From Callaeas wilsoni (lineage: Eukaryota; Chordata; Aves; Passeriformes; Callaeidae): DNA of 64,000 nt. This document shows positions 32,996 through 45,400 of this stretch, in pieces. The stretch is from NCBI GenBank assembly GCA_013398955.1, contig VWPU01017668.1, forward strand, positions 1-64,000, read 5' to 3'. A program made the translations under genes and the position numbers. How positions within the stretch are numbered: the stretch's first letter is position 1; each line of letters starts with the position of its first letter. Under the pieces are notes generated by a model, which worked only from the letters and a program-made list of their open reading frames with translations, searched no databases and had not been told where the DNA came from.

Positions 32996-35900
32996 AGACT
33001 GAGAACCCCAAAACTGCTGTCTGGTAGATTGGGGACCGTCTGTGCAGCACCGTGCCACGTCCTGTCAAGCTATTTGAGGCATCTTCAAGTGAGATGCTCA
33101 CAGAGGTCCCAGCCACTGGGGCTAGCACACATGTGAACAGTGGTCACAGCACTTCACAGGGGCTGGGAGTGTGTCACAGAACCAGTTTCTGCTAAAAATG
33201 CTTCCTAATGCCTTGCACATTGATTGGGAGTTTTATCTGATAATGCTCTAATTGGTTGGGTGTAAACTGAAGAAATAAATATTGTTAATTCTATTCTTGA
33301 ACGTTTTGCCTGAGGACAATTCAAGATCCCGGCTCCACTGTTATTCAGCATTGGGTAAAGGGAACAGTTCATTCATCCTTGCCCTGGAGAAATCACTGTC
33401 AAATGATACCTCACTGTTCTTGGTTGCACATCTGCAGAATAATTTCTTTGATGAAGAAAGAAATCTATTTTTCCTTGGAACTACTGACACATTCTGGATG
33501 TATTAACTTAATAGTTGCAGTAGTAAAAATGTATCACGAGTTAGGTTTATTAAAATGGCCAGCAGCTTTCTTTTGTGTATTTAACAAACTGGTTAGAGGG
33601 GTCACCCAGGGTGTAGAAATTCGGGGTTTAATTTCTTTCTCTGCCTGAAGGAGTTTGGACATGCAACTCTCTCATCACAGAAGAGAACTAAGCCATGGAG
33701 TAGTGCTGCATTCAGGAGGAGGCAGGACTGTCTTCATGTCTGTCAGATGCCGCTCCAGTCTGTGCAGAGGTCTTGAATATTGGTTTCAGCAAGAGCTGGC
33801 ACGCCAGTGCCAGGTGAGATGTATCTCCAGGAGGTCATCTTCTCTCCATTGGATGAGCCATAAATCGTCAAGCCTTTTGTACAAAAAGGGACAACTCCAG
33901 CAGGAGAAATGGAAGGTGATCCCCCTGATAAGGCCTTGCAACTCCATGGTTATAGGACACTTTCCTGGGAAGCAGGTCTCAGATGAGCTGTAGTCTTGGA
34001 CCAGATCAAGGGATATCAGATGCAAAAACATTGTACTGTTTCCCACAGTGACTTCCCCTCCCTGCCGTACACATGCTCTCCCAGTTCAGCAGCAGAACTG
34101 AGAATTCAATTCCTCACATAACATTAATCTAAAGAGAGATGAGCAAGTTAGGGCAGGGAAAAGCAGAAAAAAAAGAATGAGAAAACAGCAAATCTTACTG
34201 GAGGGAGCAGTTCAGTGTTTTTTGTTGTGGGTTAAGAGCAAGCACATGAGGTGGTAATAGAATGAGTGTATTTAGACTGATTTTTGGCTGTCTGTGACAT
34301 TAAATGAGCCAATACTCTGCCTAGAAACGAGGGGGAAACACTGCCAGATATTTATAGGTGTTAGTTTTCTGCAGCTCTTTTGTTAGACTGAATGAATGCT
34401 GCATAGAGTCTTGTCAAGCCTTTGATTTTCTCCCCTTTTGTGAAACCTAGTGCCTTCAAACTCTTTCAGAAAAGAATCACTTTTGAGAATCTCTGAAAGT
34501 AAACAAGTGAAAAAGGATCAATAATCCTGGCTGGTTGATACATGGAATTCATCACTGGATCAAACAACCAATGCTAATGCATGTTGGGCTGTGTATTGCT
34601 GGGAAGTGTCTGACTGGGTTAAAATGAGCAAGTGGAGGCCGTGCTTAGCTGCACAGTGTGAAAACCTCAGGCTATTCTCGAGGTTATGGGCTGGCTCAGA
34701 GCAGGCAGCACAGTGCTGGGTACAAGGCTGCTCACGTGGCACTGGGTGGGCTTCAGAGACCATGTTTGAATGTGTTATTTGTAACAAGAACATCAGTTAG
34801 GGGGTTTGCAAACACATGCTTTCCACACTGTTAGTGAAGGATGCAAACCCTGCTGTTCTAAATAATAAAACCTTTCTAAGGTAATTTGAAAAATAGTAAA
34901 AAAAAGAAAGCAATTGAAATCTCCTTGTGATTATCTCTGAAGGTGGTAGCAGGGGATTAAACAATCTACTGGTGCCTTGTTAAAGTGCCATTTTGAGAAT
35001 TGCTGTTCAACCCAGGGGTTTCTGCAGGGCCTTTGGTAGTATGTATACAGCTCACCATGCTCATCAGGGGGCTCAAGCATGCTCATCAGTCAAGCATGAC
35101 AGCAGCTGTGTGAGGGATGGTCAAAAAAAGTGCAGATCGTGAATTTTCCAGCTTGGCTTTATCTGAGTTCTAACTCTTTAATAGACAGCACATAGTAAGA
35201 TGTTTAGCTTTACAGTTAACAAGGAAATATCATTTAAAAGCTGATGGAAATGAAGGTAAAGAATTTCTTGGTTATCATCCAGACTGGTATGAGGATCCAG
35301 CTTCACCATGTAGATAAATTATGCTGCTCAGTGGTATCAGTGGTGAGCAGATGGGATCATGCAGTCCCTTGTGCATATAACCCAAACCTATGATTAAACT
35401 TGACTTCTTTTCTCTGGCCAAAACTGCAGCTAACTGTGAGAGCCAGATGTGAGCTGGGAACCAAGGCTTGAGCTTTGCACACAATGTAAGTGGAGCATTT
35501 CTGCAGTAGAGAGGACCAGAAAAGTAATGTGCTGATGAAAACTGCATGGGATAAAGGTCTGCTGCTTCCATCTGAATGTGGCTCAAGACTCCAAGGGGGT
35601 ACGTGAGGAGTACAGACATTGGCATGAAACCTCCAGAGGGTACAAGGGTAGAGCTCTGCTTATCCCATGTTCTCTTTTTTCAGCCCTCTGTGGGTCTGAA
35701 ACTGCCCCATTTCAGCTGTGCATCCGAGCAAACTGGTCCTCAACATCATAGGACCCTTTCCTGCCTTTTTCCTCTTAGTTTTTATTTCCCTTTTTTACTC
35801 TGCTCATGATCGTTTGCCATGAAGCAATTCATGCTGCCAAGCCAAGGTACAATGAAGTGGCGATCTTCCCCAGATCCTCTGAAGCTTGCTGCTTACAGCA

Positions 35901-37068
35901 CTTGCATCTCATTAAGCAGCAAGTAGTTCTGTAAATTGCCACGTAGATCAAAGTGTCATGCTTTTTTTAGGTATCTTAATCTTTGTTTCGTGATATACAA
36001 CTTGACTGCTTTACTTGTAGAAATTAAATTATTTTGAAGAGACAATTTCTTGAAGTAAATGCATGGTCTTTAGCTTATTGATGCGTCTGAGCCCAGAAAG
36101 AAGTTCCAAAACACATGCCAATAGAGGAAGTGTTGGAATACAAATTGTACTAGCTGAGGTAAAAATTACAGTTTTGGTTACTCATAGTGTAGCTCAGAAA
36201 TCATTGTTTGATTGGAGTAGGGTTTTCTTCTGAGATGTGGAACCTATTTTTTCTTGTTCTCTGCACACTCAGAACTTGTTGTTGCTGCTTAAAGCACAGA
36301 GAGGGGTTTCATAAACATTTTAATATTGCATGAGGCTTCTGTAAGCCTGAATGATCTTATGAATGCTAAAACCATGACACACAAGCACAAATGAAAGCAA
36401 GCAGCAAAGATTGTGCAGTCTTATCATCCGGGTGAACTGACAGATAAGCCAACACACTTTGGTGTCTTGTCATGTTTTGTTTTCCCTCCTGGGATAATTC
36501 AGCCACAAGCCTTAAAAACACCCTGCCTCCCATTATTCTTATTTTCAGCATTCCCTTAATATTTATCTTCACCTGGCAGAATAGCGGTTATACAGCTGGT
36601 TACTGTGACTTAAAAAAAAAGGATCATGTGTGAACAGGGTCTTTCATTTGGATAGATGTCATTGCACTTTCTGATCTTATTAATTGTACAAGTAATGCTG
36701 GAGGCTTCTTCAACTGTTCTTGCTGATACAAGTTGTTTGGCTGAAATAAAATAGCCAAATATCTGAGTAATACCAATTCAGAAATGAGATAACGACTTTG
36801 GTAACCAGCTAAGGCAGCAATCCACAAAGTAGCTGGTGACTCCTGTGGTTTGCAGCCTTGTAACCACATCCTCCATGTAGTAGCTGTACTACAAATCTGA
36901 CACTGAGGCAGAGGTTTGATGTTGTAGCTCTCTAATGTTCATTGGTTTTGTGGAATAAGTGAGTGTAATCATCCCTGCTAGCTTCCAAAAATAGATTGCA
37001 CCAGCCAAACACTGAATGTTTATACCAGATCAGACCAGAAACCTGTGACTCTGCCAATGGTCATAACT
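32996..37068. other. Gene-free intronic stretch
   Basis: No gene or clear repeat could be supported. The plus frame 33655-33993 (112 codons) and minus frame 35625-35275 (116 codons) are unrecognised. CATGCTCATCAG is repeated at about 35057 and 35088. Confidence 0.5.
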
Positions 37069-37133
37069 TTAAAAAAAAAAAAAACTAAAAAAGAGAAAAA
37101 AAGGTAAAAATTTTAAAAAAAAATTGAAAGAGT
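37069..37133 (+). repeat. A-rich low-complexity tract
   Basis: Interrupted A runs (a 14-base run, then AAAAAAG and AAAAAAAAATTG segments) cover about 65 bases. No processed pseudogene or SINE body was recognised upstream, so this is listed as low complexity and not as a retroposon tail. Confidence 0.85.
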
Positions 37134-37604
37134 GTAAGAACAGATCATGTTTAAGGTGGTACGTTCCTTCATATTATTGTACCCAAATTTCCAGCAATTT
37201 GTAGCACAGGAACTTCTTGAGGTGGAAGTCCCACCAGCATCATCTTGTTGAATAGCTTTTAATGGACTTCTCTTCTAAGGTTTTTTTCCTCATTTCTTTT
37301 GGAACTTTTCTTTGTACTTCTGTAGAATTTTTGGACCAGAGTGCCACTATTTAATAACTGCATCATTTGAGAAACAATTGTGCTTTAAAAGTTTTTGGAT
37401 GACATTACTATAAACTTCTAGGTTTTGACTTAAAAAAATAATTATCATATATTCTCTGCAAGTCATAATTTCATATTCCCTTATTATAAACCACTTCAGT
37501 CATCTCTTTTCCAGGATGATGAATTCTAACCTGCTTAAATTCTCCAGGTGTGCCATTTGGCTGATCATTTTCCTTGGCTATTGTTGCCTGAAACTTTCCT
37601 AGTT

Positions 37605-37763
37605 TCACTGGAACAGGCTCCTCAGGGCAGTGGTCACAGCTCCAAGCCTGACAGAGTTCAAGAAGCATTTGGACAATGTTCTCAGGCACATGGTGTGACC
37701 CTTGGGGCAGGAATTGGACTTAATAGTCCTTGTCCCTTCCAACTCAGCATATTCTGTGATTCT
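37605..37763 (+). mobile_element. CR1 LINE 3' end, 5'-truncated
   Basis: The order of words is that of a CR1 3' region: GGAACAGGCTCCTCAGGGCA, GTGGTCACAGCTCCAAGCCT, GACAGAGTTCAAGAAGCATT, TTGGACAATG, CTCAGGCACATGGTGTGACC, CTTGGGGCAGGAATTGGACT, then CCCTTCCAACTCAGCATATT and CTGTGATTCT. It differs from the 18647 copy in this region, so it comes from another CR1 subfamily. The internal part between CTTGGGG and GGAATTGG is shortened. Confidence 0.93.
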
Positions 37764-39321
37764 AGTTCTTTCATGTCTGTGTTGAGAATGAGAGGAAGGG
37801 GAAGGCATCTCAGAGGGGAAAATGGGACCAGAATTGTAAAATCATGACATTTTCTGAATTTTTACAAAAATATTTTCTGAAATTGCCTTTTTGACTTCTG
37901 ATGAGTGTTGAGATGGCATTTTCAAGGAACTATGAACAAGAAGTCCAAAATTTTTCTTCAGAGAAGCATGGGCTAATTTAGTCATTGTTGAATAAATATA
38001 TTAAGGCTGTTGATCACAATTTAATTAAATTTTTCAGGAAGGACTACTAATTCTAAAGCTGTCCTACTCAGCCTGATAAAACCTAGCGTTCAGTGTTCAT
38101 TGTTGAAGAGGTTGATGGATACCCCCTGCTTCTTCTCAGTATTTCTCCTCATTCCTCAGCCTGCATTTCATTGTAGTTGTGAGGGAATACAAGTTGGGAC
38201 TGTATGGTTGAGATCTTGTTTATTTCCTGCAAAGACAACTGCCTGAGCAAGCAGGAATTGGTTGTGGGAGGATGGAAGGTACTGAAGAGAAATATGGATA
38301 ATTAGAACAGTTCTGTGTGCTTCAATTATCTCAAAGATCTACCTTTTTCATCTTGCTTTTCTCAGAAATGAAGTGGGCCTCAGGTAGATCCTTCTGTTAT
38401 CTAGCAATTATCAAGCACGTGTTCAAAAGGAAGACCAGCTTCTGTCACTCTAAGTCATTAATACCGTGACAGCTGGGTCACAATCTTTTCAGGTACTCAC
38501 CTTTGCAGTAACCATGTGGAACTAATGATTGGTATTCCCATCTTCAAAACCTTAAATAAAGATTAGAAAACTTCAGCCTGTACCATGTGGCTCTCTGGAT
38601 TCACAAAGTCCAGGGGCACATCAGATCCCAAACAAGTCCTATGGCAGAGAATTGAACCTTGGTCTGCGAGAGTAATATGGTATTTTCCCTTTTCTCAGCA
38701 AACAGCACACGCTTCCTCTGGCTAGTTTTTAAACCACAGCACAAACCCCACGTTTGTCTGGCACTGCAGGGCTACTGCTTTCTACAGAGCTGTGCACCAG
38801 CTTTGTCAGAGAGCCTCACATGGGCTTCTGATGGCAGCAGGAACAGTGACAGTGCTGGAACCTCCTTCTATGGTCTGTTTGTCCCTGTGCCATCCTGTCC
38901 ATTGGACTGTGGCTCAGGTAGACACAAGTATTGTCTCCTCCCGCTGTTTGATAATTTCTAATACATGACCTGAATCTGCCTCTTTGTAGCAACTTGTCCA
39001 GGACACCTCCTTCCTTCACCGAATGCCTGAACAGATCCTGAGTGGCAACAGTTTTTAGCTGCTGCCGTGACCCTCAGTGCAGGCGAGAATGACCCTTACA
39101 GCAGCAGTAGCACTCGGTTTCTGGTTTGCCATTCCCTTACCAAGGATCTACTGAGCTGCTGAGAGCCAGGAGCTCTCTGGCTGTGCAGACAATTCTCTGT
39201 AGCCTTTGCTTGCTGGGACACTTGTCTCTGTGCCATCTCAGAGTAATTTCTCCCAGTTTATGCCAGGCTAAAAAACCAATAATTGACCGTTGATGTTTTA
39301 TGACATTTTCAATATAGGCAG
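37764..39321. other. Gene-free intronic stretch
   Basis: No gene could be supported; a 100-codon plus frame at 38659-38961 is unrecognised. The text around 38600-38690 (AGAGAATTGAACCTTGGTCTG) recalls tRNA-derived SINE tails but is too diverged to call. Confidence 0.5.
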
Positions 39322-39872
39322 TGCTGGGTTTGGCTGGGGTAAAGTTAATTTTCTTCACAGTGGTATGGGGCTGTGTTTTGGATTTGTGCTAAACACAGTG
39401 ATGATGATAGAGATGTTTTTGTTGTTGCTGAGCAAGGCTTACACAGATCCAAGGCCTTTTTTCCTGTTTGTACTGTCATGCTGGCAAGGAGGCTGGGGTT
39501 CGCAAGAGGAGACACAGCTGGGACAGGTGACCCCAACTGACCACAAGGATATTCCAAGCCATACGGCATCATATCGGTATATAAAGCTGGGAGGAAAAGG
39601 AAGGGGGGAACATATTGAGCGATGACATTTATCTTCTCAAGTCACCATTACATGCAAAGGGGCCCTGCTCTCCTGGAGATGGCTGAGCACCTGCCTGCCC
39701 AGGGGAGTCAGTGAACTAATCCCCTGCTTTGTTTGTGTGTGTGTCTTTTGCATTCTATATTGAAGTGTCTTTATCTCAACCCATGAGTCTTCCAGCTTCC
39801 ACTCTCCCAACTCTCTCCCCAGTCCGAGCGGCTGCGTGGGGCTTGGCTGCTGGCTGGGGTTAAGTCACAACA
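39322..39872 (+). mobile_element. Solo LTR of an avian endogenous retrovirus
   Basis: A 551-bp element bounded by TG (TGCTGGGTTTGGCTGGGG) and CA (GGGTTAAGTCACAACA). Internal landmarks follow a widespread avian ERV LTR. These are GTTAATTTTCTTC near the 5' end, GGCTGTGTTTTGGATTTGTG, GGATATTCCAAGCCATACGG, a TATA box (TATATAAA, 39578-39585), CTTTATCTCAACCCATGAGT, CTCTCCCCAGTCCGAGCGGC, and TGCGTGGGGCTTGGCTGCTG. No retroviral coding sequence lies on either side, so it is a solo LTR left by LTR-LTR recombination. A matching target-site duplication is not visible (GGCAG left, CATGC right), which fits decay or an older insertion. Confidence 0.9.
39578..39585 (+). promoter_or_regulatory. TATA box of the LTR promoter
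   Basis: TATATAAA is followed by GCTGGG, in the position where the U3 promoter sits in related avian LTRs. It could still drive transcription on the + strand, but activity is unknown. Confidence 0.7.
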
Positions 39873-41559
39873 CATGCCCAGGGTTATGTAATAATGACAT
39901 TAACATGTTTGACTGCATTTTCCCCAGCTTTTCTTTCTTCCCTTTCACAACCTGGCAGGAAACTCAAAATACAGTGCCACCTAGTTCAGAATGGACAGGA
40001 ATGACAGCACTTGAACTCTACTGTCTTCCTTTTGCTTGGTTTGCTATTTGGTTGCTTGTGTGTGCTGTTCTGTGCAGGTCCAAGTACATTTATAACAACA
40101 CTAGATGCATTATAAAAGACCAAAGAGAAGGAAAATATGTGCATTGTCTGTCAGAGTTCAATAGTTTCCAGGTATGTGCTACATACATGGTGTTTCTCTG
40201 GGAGATGTACTTAACGGAAGCCTCTCAGTAGAAGAGCCTTGCATCAATTACTCTGGATGCTATTGATCTTCATGTGAACCGAGGGCTTCAGTACCTTCCA
40301 AGAAGAGATTGGAAATGATAGGATTACAGTTAACCATTTCAGTGGCCAAAGGGAACATTGCTAACACAGGACTCTAACCACCCTCTTGTCTCTCATGGCA
40401 AAGAAGATATATGCTGTACAAAGACAAGGAAGGATTCTTCAGTTTGCAGAACTATGACAGAACCAATGTAGGAGGAATGGCATATACTGGGTCATCATGT
40501 TTGCTTCCCCACAGTTTCAGTTGAAAAGAGTTAAGATTTAAAAAAACCCTTTTAAAAGTAGCCAAGATCCCCTTCCTGCTTCCAATTACTACTGCAAAAA
40601 GGTTACTGCTGGACCTTGTTCCTCTGCTCTTCAGAAGCTTTGTTTTGTTTCCAGGTGTACTTTCTGAGCATCGATTTGTATTTGTTTGCTCATATGCCAA
40701 TAACACTGCTTGGCTTTAATGACTGTTTTTCCCTGCTATTTATCTCCAGACATATTAAAGACAGCACTTCTCTACCTTTTCACCCTGTATTTCTATTTGA
40801 TATTTGATCCTCTTCCATTATTCTGTCCACACTTATAGCCGTGCATGTGATCCAAGTCAAACTCATCCTGCTGGAGTGCACTAGAGCAGACTTGTCCTCA
40901 GACTGACTGCTCAGATGTGTCTCATGTTTCATTTCGGCTGATAGCTATTGGCTGATAATTACTGTCAACCGCTAAATGTATGTCAATATGGGCATCCTCT
41001 CTGTAGTCTGGTACTTCTATCCAGGTATCCAGTTTTTCATTTGAGGCTCTATGTTCCTCCTCCTCTTCCCAGAAGGGTGAGCTGCTGTCATTGTGAATAA
41101 CACAGAAGTAGTCCCTTTCTGTGTGCAAGTAGCTTCCACAACACTCCTTACAGCTCTCTAACATATGGTTATTTCACTTTAGTCTGGAAGTCAGCTACAG
41201 AATTTGTATCCAGCAATATTTGCAGGAATGGTCTGAAGAGCTCTTATTGTGAGTTCCGCTTTCAGGACAGCTGGTTATCATTGCTTTGCTTTTAGCTACT
41301 CCTTTGTTTCTTTCTCACCTTCCTCACTGACCTTCAGCTTTTCCAGTCTCATAGATTCCCTCCATGGTGCTGTCTCAAATATTTTGGCTGTGCAGAAGGA
41401 ATAAAAGGCACTGCTCTTGTTCAGAAAACCAATTACCTTAGCAAATACCTGTGTAGGATCCACCAGCTTTTGCTAAACCCAAGATATCTTTCAATCCTTT
41501 TTCTATTCCTTCCCTCTATCCCCATCCAAAATCTTTTACACTTCAGAATATGTTCAGCC
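39873..41559. other. Gene-free stretch, possibly partly old LINE
   Basis: No gene could be supported. Because a LINE reverse-transcriptase remnant follows on the minus strand at 41560-41740, some of this sequence could be its highly decayed 3' continuation. I could not recognise later RT motifs or a 3' tail in it. Confidence 0.4.
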
Positions 41560-41740
41560 TTGAGTTCTGGAGGGTAAGGCTAACGGGTCTGTATGTCTGG
41601 ATCACCCAGCTCTTTACGAAATATAGGTGTTATATCTGTGGTCATATGGTACCATCACAGACTTAATAGATTTATTTTAAAAAAATCTTTGCTGCCAACT
41701 TGCAATTACATGTGCCTTGTGGCAGAGAGCAGGCCAGCAA
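41560..41740 (-). mobile_element. Ancient LINE reverse-transcriptase fragment (CR1/L2/L3-like), frameshifted
   Basis: Read on the minus strand, the sequence encodes successive landmarks of the LINE RT N-terminal finger region in three shifting frames. These are LAAKIF, then NKSIKSVMVP, then DITPIFRKELGDP (about 41636-41600), then YRPVSLTLQNSRL (about 41593-41560). In CR1 and L2-type LINEs the segment reads 'ITPIFKKG..DP.NYRPVSLTS'. The frame changes twice and the catalytic YxDD region was not found, so it is a dead, ancient piece. It is clearly older than the CR1 copies elsewhere in the window, which keep their frames or tails. Which LINE clade it belongs to cannot be told by eye. Confidence 0.8.
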
Positions 41741-42334
41741 CAGGCTGTAATGAATATAGAGCAGACTCTAAGCAGAGAGATTGCTGGACAGAAACAAAAT
41801 TCTGTGTTTTGTTTCCAGTTCAAGACTGAAACAGGCTCTATAGGATCTAATGGCATAATTTAGAGGTATCAGGAAATTGTTTTCTGTTTTTCACATGAAA
41901 TCTCAGTGAAAAAAAGCAATTCACTTTCATTGGGAAAAGAGTACTGAAAATTTTCACTCTATGAAAACCTTGTTTTTTCAGAAGAAAAACAATGCTTTCA
42001 TTGTTCTAACCAGAAGCTTGCAATAAATGATGGTGTCATCTTAGAAAGGGATGATGGAAAGACTTAGGAAGGAATGATGGAAAGACTGGACCACAATTCT
42101 ACACTTTGGTGCTTCTGATTTTAATTTTAAAAGCTTTGTGTTTTTTTCTTTGTTTGTTCTGCCTAATTCATGAAGCAGGCAATAGCAGTAATCTTGGGGT
42201 TTGAGGGAACCTAGATTATGCTGAAGAAACAAGGCAAATTAGGAGAGAAAAATGTCATTCAAGACGATCTTAAATGGCATGAGGGCCCTGCACTCTGTCA
42301 CAAAATCTGCAATTTGCAGTCTGATAGACATGGA
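41741..42334. other. Gene-free intronic stretch
   Basis: Nothing supported. A near-duplicate of about 16 bases (GGATGATGGAAAGACT and GAATGATGGAAAGACT, 24 bases apart) lies at 42049-42087. Confidence 0.5.
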
Positions 42335-42425
42335 CCAGTTTGTCTAACCCCTCTTTCTGTAAACTGGGACTGCTGGTAAAACCTGCCTTTTTAACTAAAG
42401 TGATTTGAAATCTTTTAATGAAAAG
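42335..42425 (-). repeat. Probable ancient MIR/CORE-like SINE relic, reverse orientation
   Basis: CCAGTTTGTCTAACC, CTTTCTGTAAACTGGGACTG, GTAAAACCTGCCTTTTTAAC and TGATTTGAAATC follow the reverse-strand MIR order. In MIR this reads CAGTTTCCCCATCTGTAAAATGGG, then TAATAATACCTACCTCA, then GATTAAATGAG. Diverged but co-linear. Confidence 0.5.
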
Positions 42426-45400
42426 CAGTCAATATTAAAAATACTTACATCTTCAATTCAAGTTTGGTGACCGTTCTCACTCTATGGATTATGTGTTTCC
42501 TGTACCTGGCTCTTGAAGGTGCAGTGAGAAGTGCGGGAAATTTCATAACCTCAGGGTTGGAGAGGGGCGGGAGTTTACTCCTGGCTGCTTCTGGGCTATT
42601 TTCTTGTTGTGGCCTTAATCCTGCAGCACTGGCTATGTACTTCTATATGTGACATGCTATGGTGCCTTCAAATCCTGGGCATGGACACTCTCTCAGACCT
42701 CAGAAGTGTGTAAAAATACAGTTTTCAGCATAGCATCCACATGTTGCGTATAATATGTTGTTTTGCATTCCACCTGTTGCTGTTGGGTGTAAATTCAATG
42801 TGGTTTCACTAAGAAGAAAGTGAAATAAGAAAATCTTATCTTCTTTCTTTCTGAAAGGTGTGAGGGAGATTTAGTGTTTGGACCACCAGCAAATTCTCAA
42901 AGTCTGAGGCTGGAAGTGTCAGAAACTGTTTTGACTGTTTCTCCAGGTGCTGTGCTCCTGTTAGTGACTGTTTAGCTTGCTCAGCACCCCAGTTTTGTTG
43001 CATGTGGACAGAAGAGAGAAAAAATAAGGTGACAAGTAGTTCATAATTTCAGTGACTCCTGGTTGAAGGGCATTGACATTTGAAATAGCATGACTCTTTA
43101 GGCAGTATTCTCTTATTAATGTCCAGCTCTCCAGGGATATAAATGTCCAGCTCTCCATTCTGTCTCCAAAAGCAAAACATAATTCTTCTGCTGTTGCTTT
43201 CCAAATTCTGCTTGGGGACATTTTGTGTGTTGAGTAGATGAAGGACAACCACTAACATGTTACTTGCTTTCATGAGGAGTACATGGATTGCCAGGGCAAT
43301 AGGATAAAGAAATGTCTCAGATAAGGCTCAGATGGTATTTTTATTCACATGCACACATGTGCCTAAATACCGAGGCAGCTGGGCACATCAGAGTCTTGTT
43401 TCTTTAAGAACATCGCCAGAGAACTACTTTCTGGATGATGACATTTATATATTTTAATATAATTCATTGTGGTCAGAAGAATGTCCAATACAGTAATTTG
43501 GTACTCTATATCAGTTCTCAGCAAGTGACTAATCCATCAAATTTGTTCAGAACTACAAGTCAGAATAAGATTTTTTTTCTAGCTGCCGATGTGGCTAGCT
43601 CTTGCAGCTTTTAGAAAAATCAAGTTGTGGGTTTTTTCCATCCTATATATCATCATTTCTGTCCACAGTAAAGAATTTAGAATCAGGACTTGACTGACTG
43701 GCTATTTTTCTCAGAGTTGCATGAGGCAATGCAACGTACAGCTTACTCATCCAAACCTATTCAGAGTTTGAAGGTACCCTGTGATACAAATTTACTGAGC
43801 AGATAAGAAAACTTGGAAGGCACAAATGGGGCAGATAAGGACGACTGCAAAATCCCATGGATTCTTTCAGAATTGGTTTGAGGGTTTTTGGTGTTTTGCT
43901 TTGTTGTCTTTTTCTGGCATTGGTGCAGTGCATTTTTTGACAAGCCTCAGCAGTTTTAGAAAAGCATTCAGAAGTTTTTGATGCTCATCTGAACCAATTC
44001 CATCTAATCAGAACAAGAGCTGAATGTTACTATTCTCAGGAAGCAATTGTATTCACAGAATTTCATCTTTTCTGATGTCCTCAATTTGTCCTCTGACAGA
44101 AGCAACTTTTATTAATCTGTCCTTTCAGTGTTATTGATTGGCTGCTTATTATGCCAATGCATCCAGCTTATGTTTGCACATAAGCTGTGCAGTGAATCCA
44201 GTTGACAGCCATAATTTGAAACTCACATAGATTGAACTAAAGCAACTGTCATATTCCTGTCACTTGCCATATTCCATCTTCCAGGGATGATGGGCAGACT
44301 TGTGATTTCAAATGGTAGAGTTCTTTGAGTTGTCAGAATATTCCTCTCAGATTGCTGCTTTGGGAAGTCCCATGTTGGTACCTTGTACCTTGCCCTTCAG
44401 GTGGGCTTTGCAGCATGTGGTGGTTGGATACAAAGAGTTGCTTTGAAGCCGTCACAGCTTGTACGTGCCTGTAGCTGTTGTGGTACCTGCAGATTTCACA
44501 CACTGTGACTGGGAGTTCACTAATGAATGCTGAAGTGCTGAAATATTTACCCAAAGCTCATTAAGGTTGATTGTTAATGCCAGTCTGGGCGAAAATTGCC
44601 AAAGTAGTTGGCTTCTTCCTTTCTACTTGAAGTTGAGCCAGGTGTAAGAGCAGCTGTCACTGTGTTACATGTATACCATGTGTGTAAATGGCAAAAGGCA
44701 ACATGCAACCAGACATTCCTTCAGCTCACTATTTTAATTTTGGATCAGCAGCATGATGAAGCATGGAATTCAAAGGCACTTTGCTCCAAACAGGCACTGC
44801 GGGTGGTCTTCCCTACAGGTCTTCTTTTCCTTCATGAGAAATGAGGTTGTTTGCTCTCAGCACATCAGAAGAGTGACTGCCAAACTAATACCCACGGCAG
44901 TTGTCCCTCAAATCACCAGGCTTCAAGTAAATGCACTGCCAACTTATTGGCTGTTTGCACCATGTGACATGGCCTACAAAGTCACTGAGGAAACAGCTCT
45001 ACTGTGTAAGCAGTGCTGCGGTGTTCCCTGCACATCGCATTTCACTGATCTTTGTCATAACTAAGCTTTACTAAGCTGCTGGCCAGCTCTGGCGTTTCTC
45101 AAGTTGGTTGCAGTTGGTTTGCTTTTCTCTGCAAGGCTTGGCACCAGTGCCGGAGGTGCCTGCCTCCAAAAGCTCATTTACACCCGTTTCCCTCATGTGG
45201 AGGAGTAGGGAGGGCAATGCCAGGCACTTGTTCATAGATGCCATGCAGGAGTTGTCATCTGGAGGTGGTTGCATTGGACCTGCTACCAGGAAGCTGTGTT
45301 TGTCCCGTGGGGATCTCTGATGACTGCTTTGCCCAATGTGGATAGCACAAGATATTGAGTGCTGCTACTGATGACATCAGATTGGAAAGAGCCCAGGGCT

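Noticed and set aside
38620..38690. tRNA-derived SINE-like text (GAATTGAACCTTGGTCTG)
   Set aside because: Only one short word matches; no A or B box pair was found.
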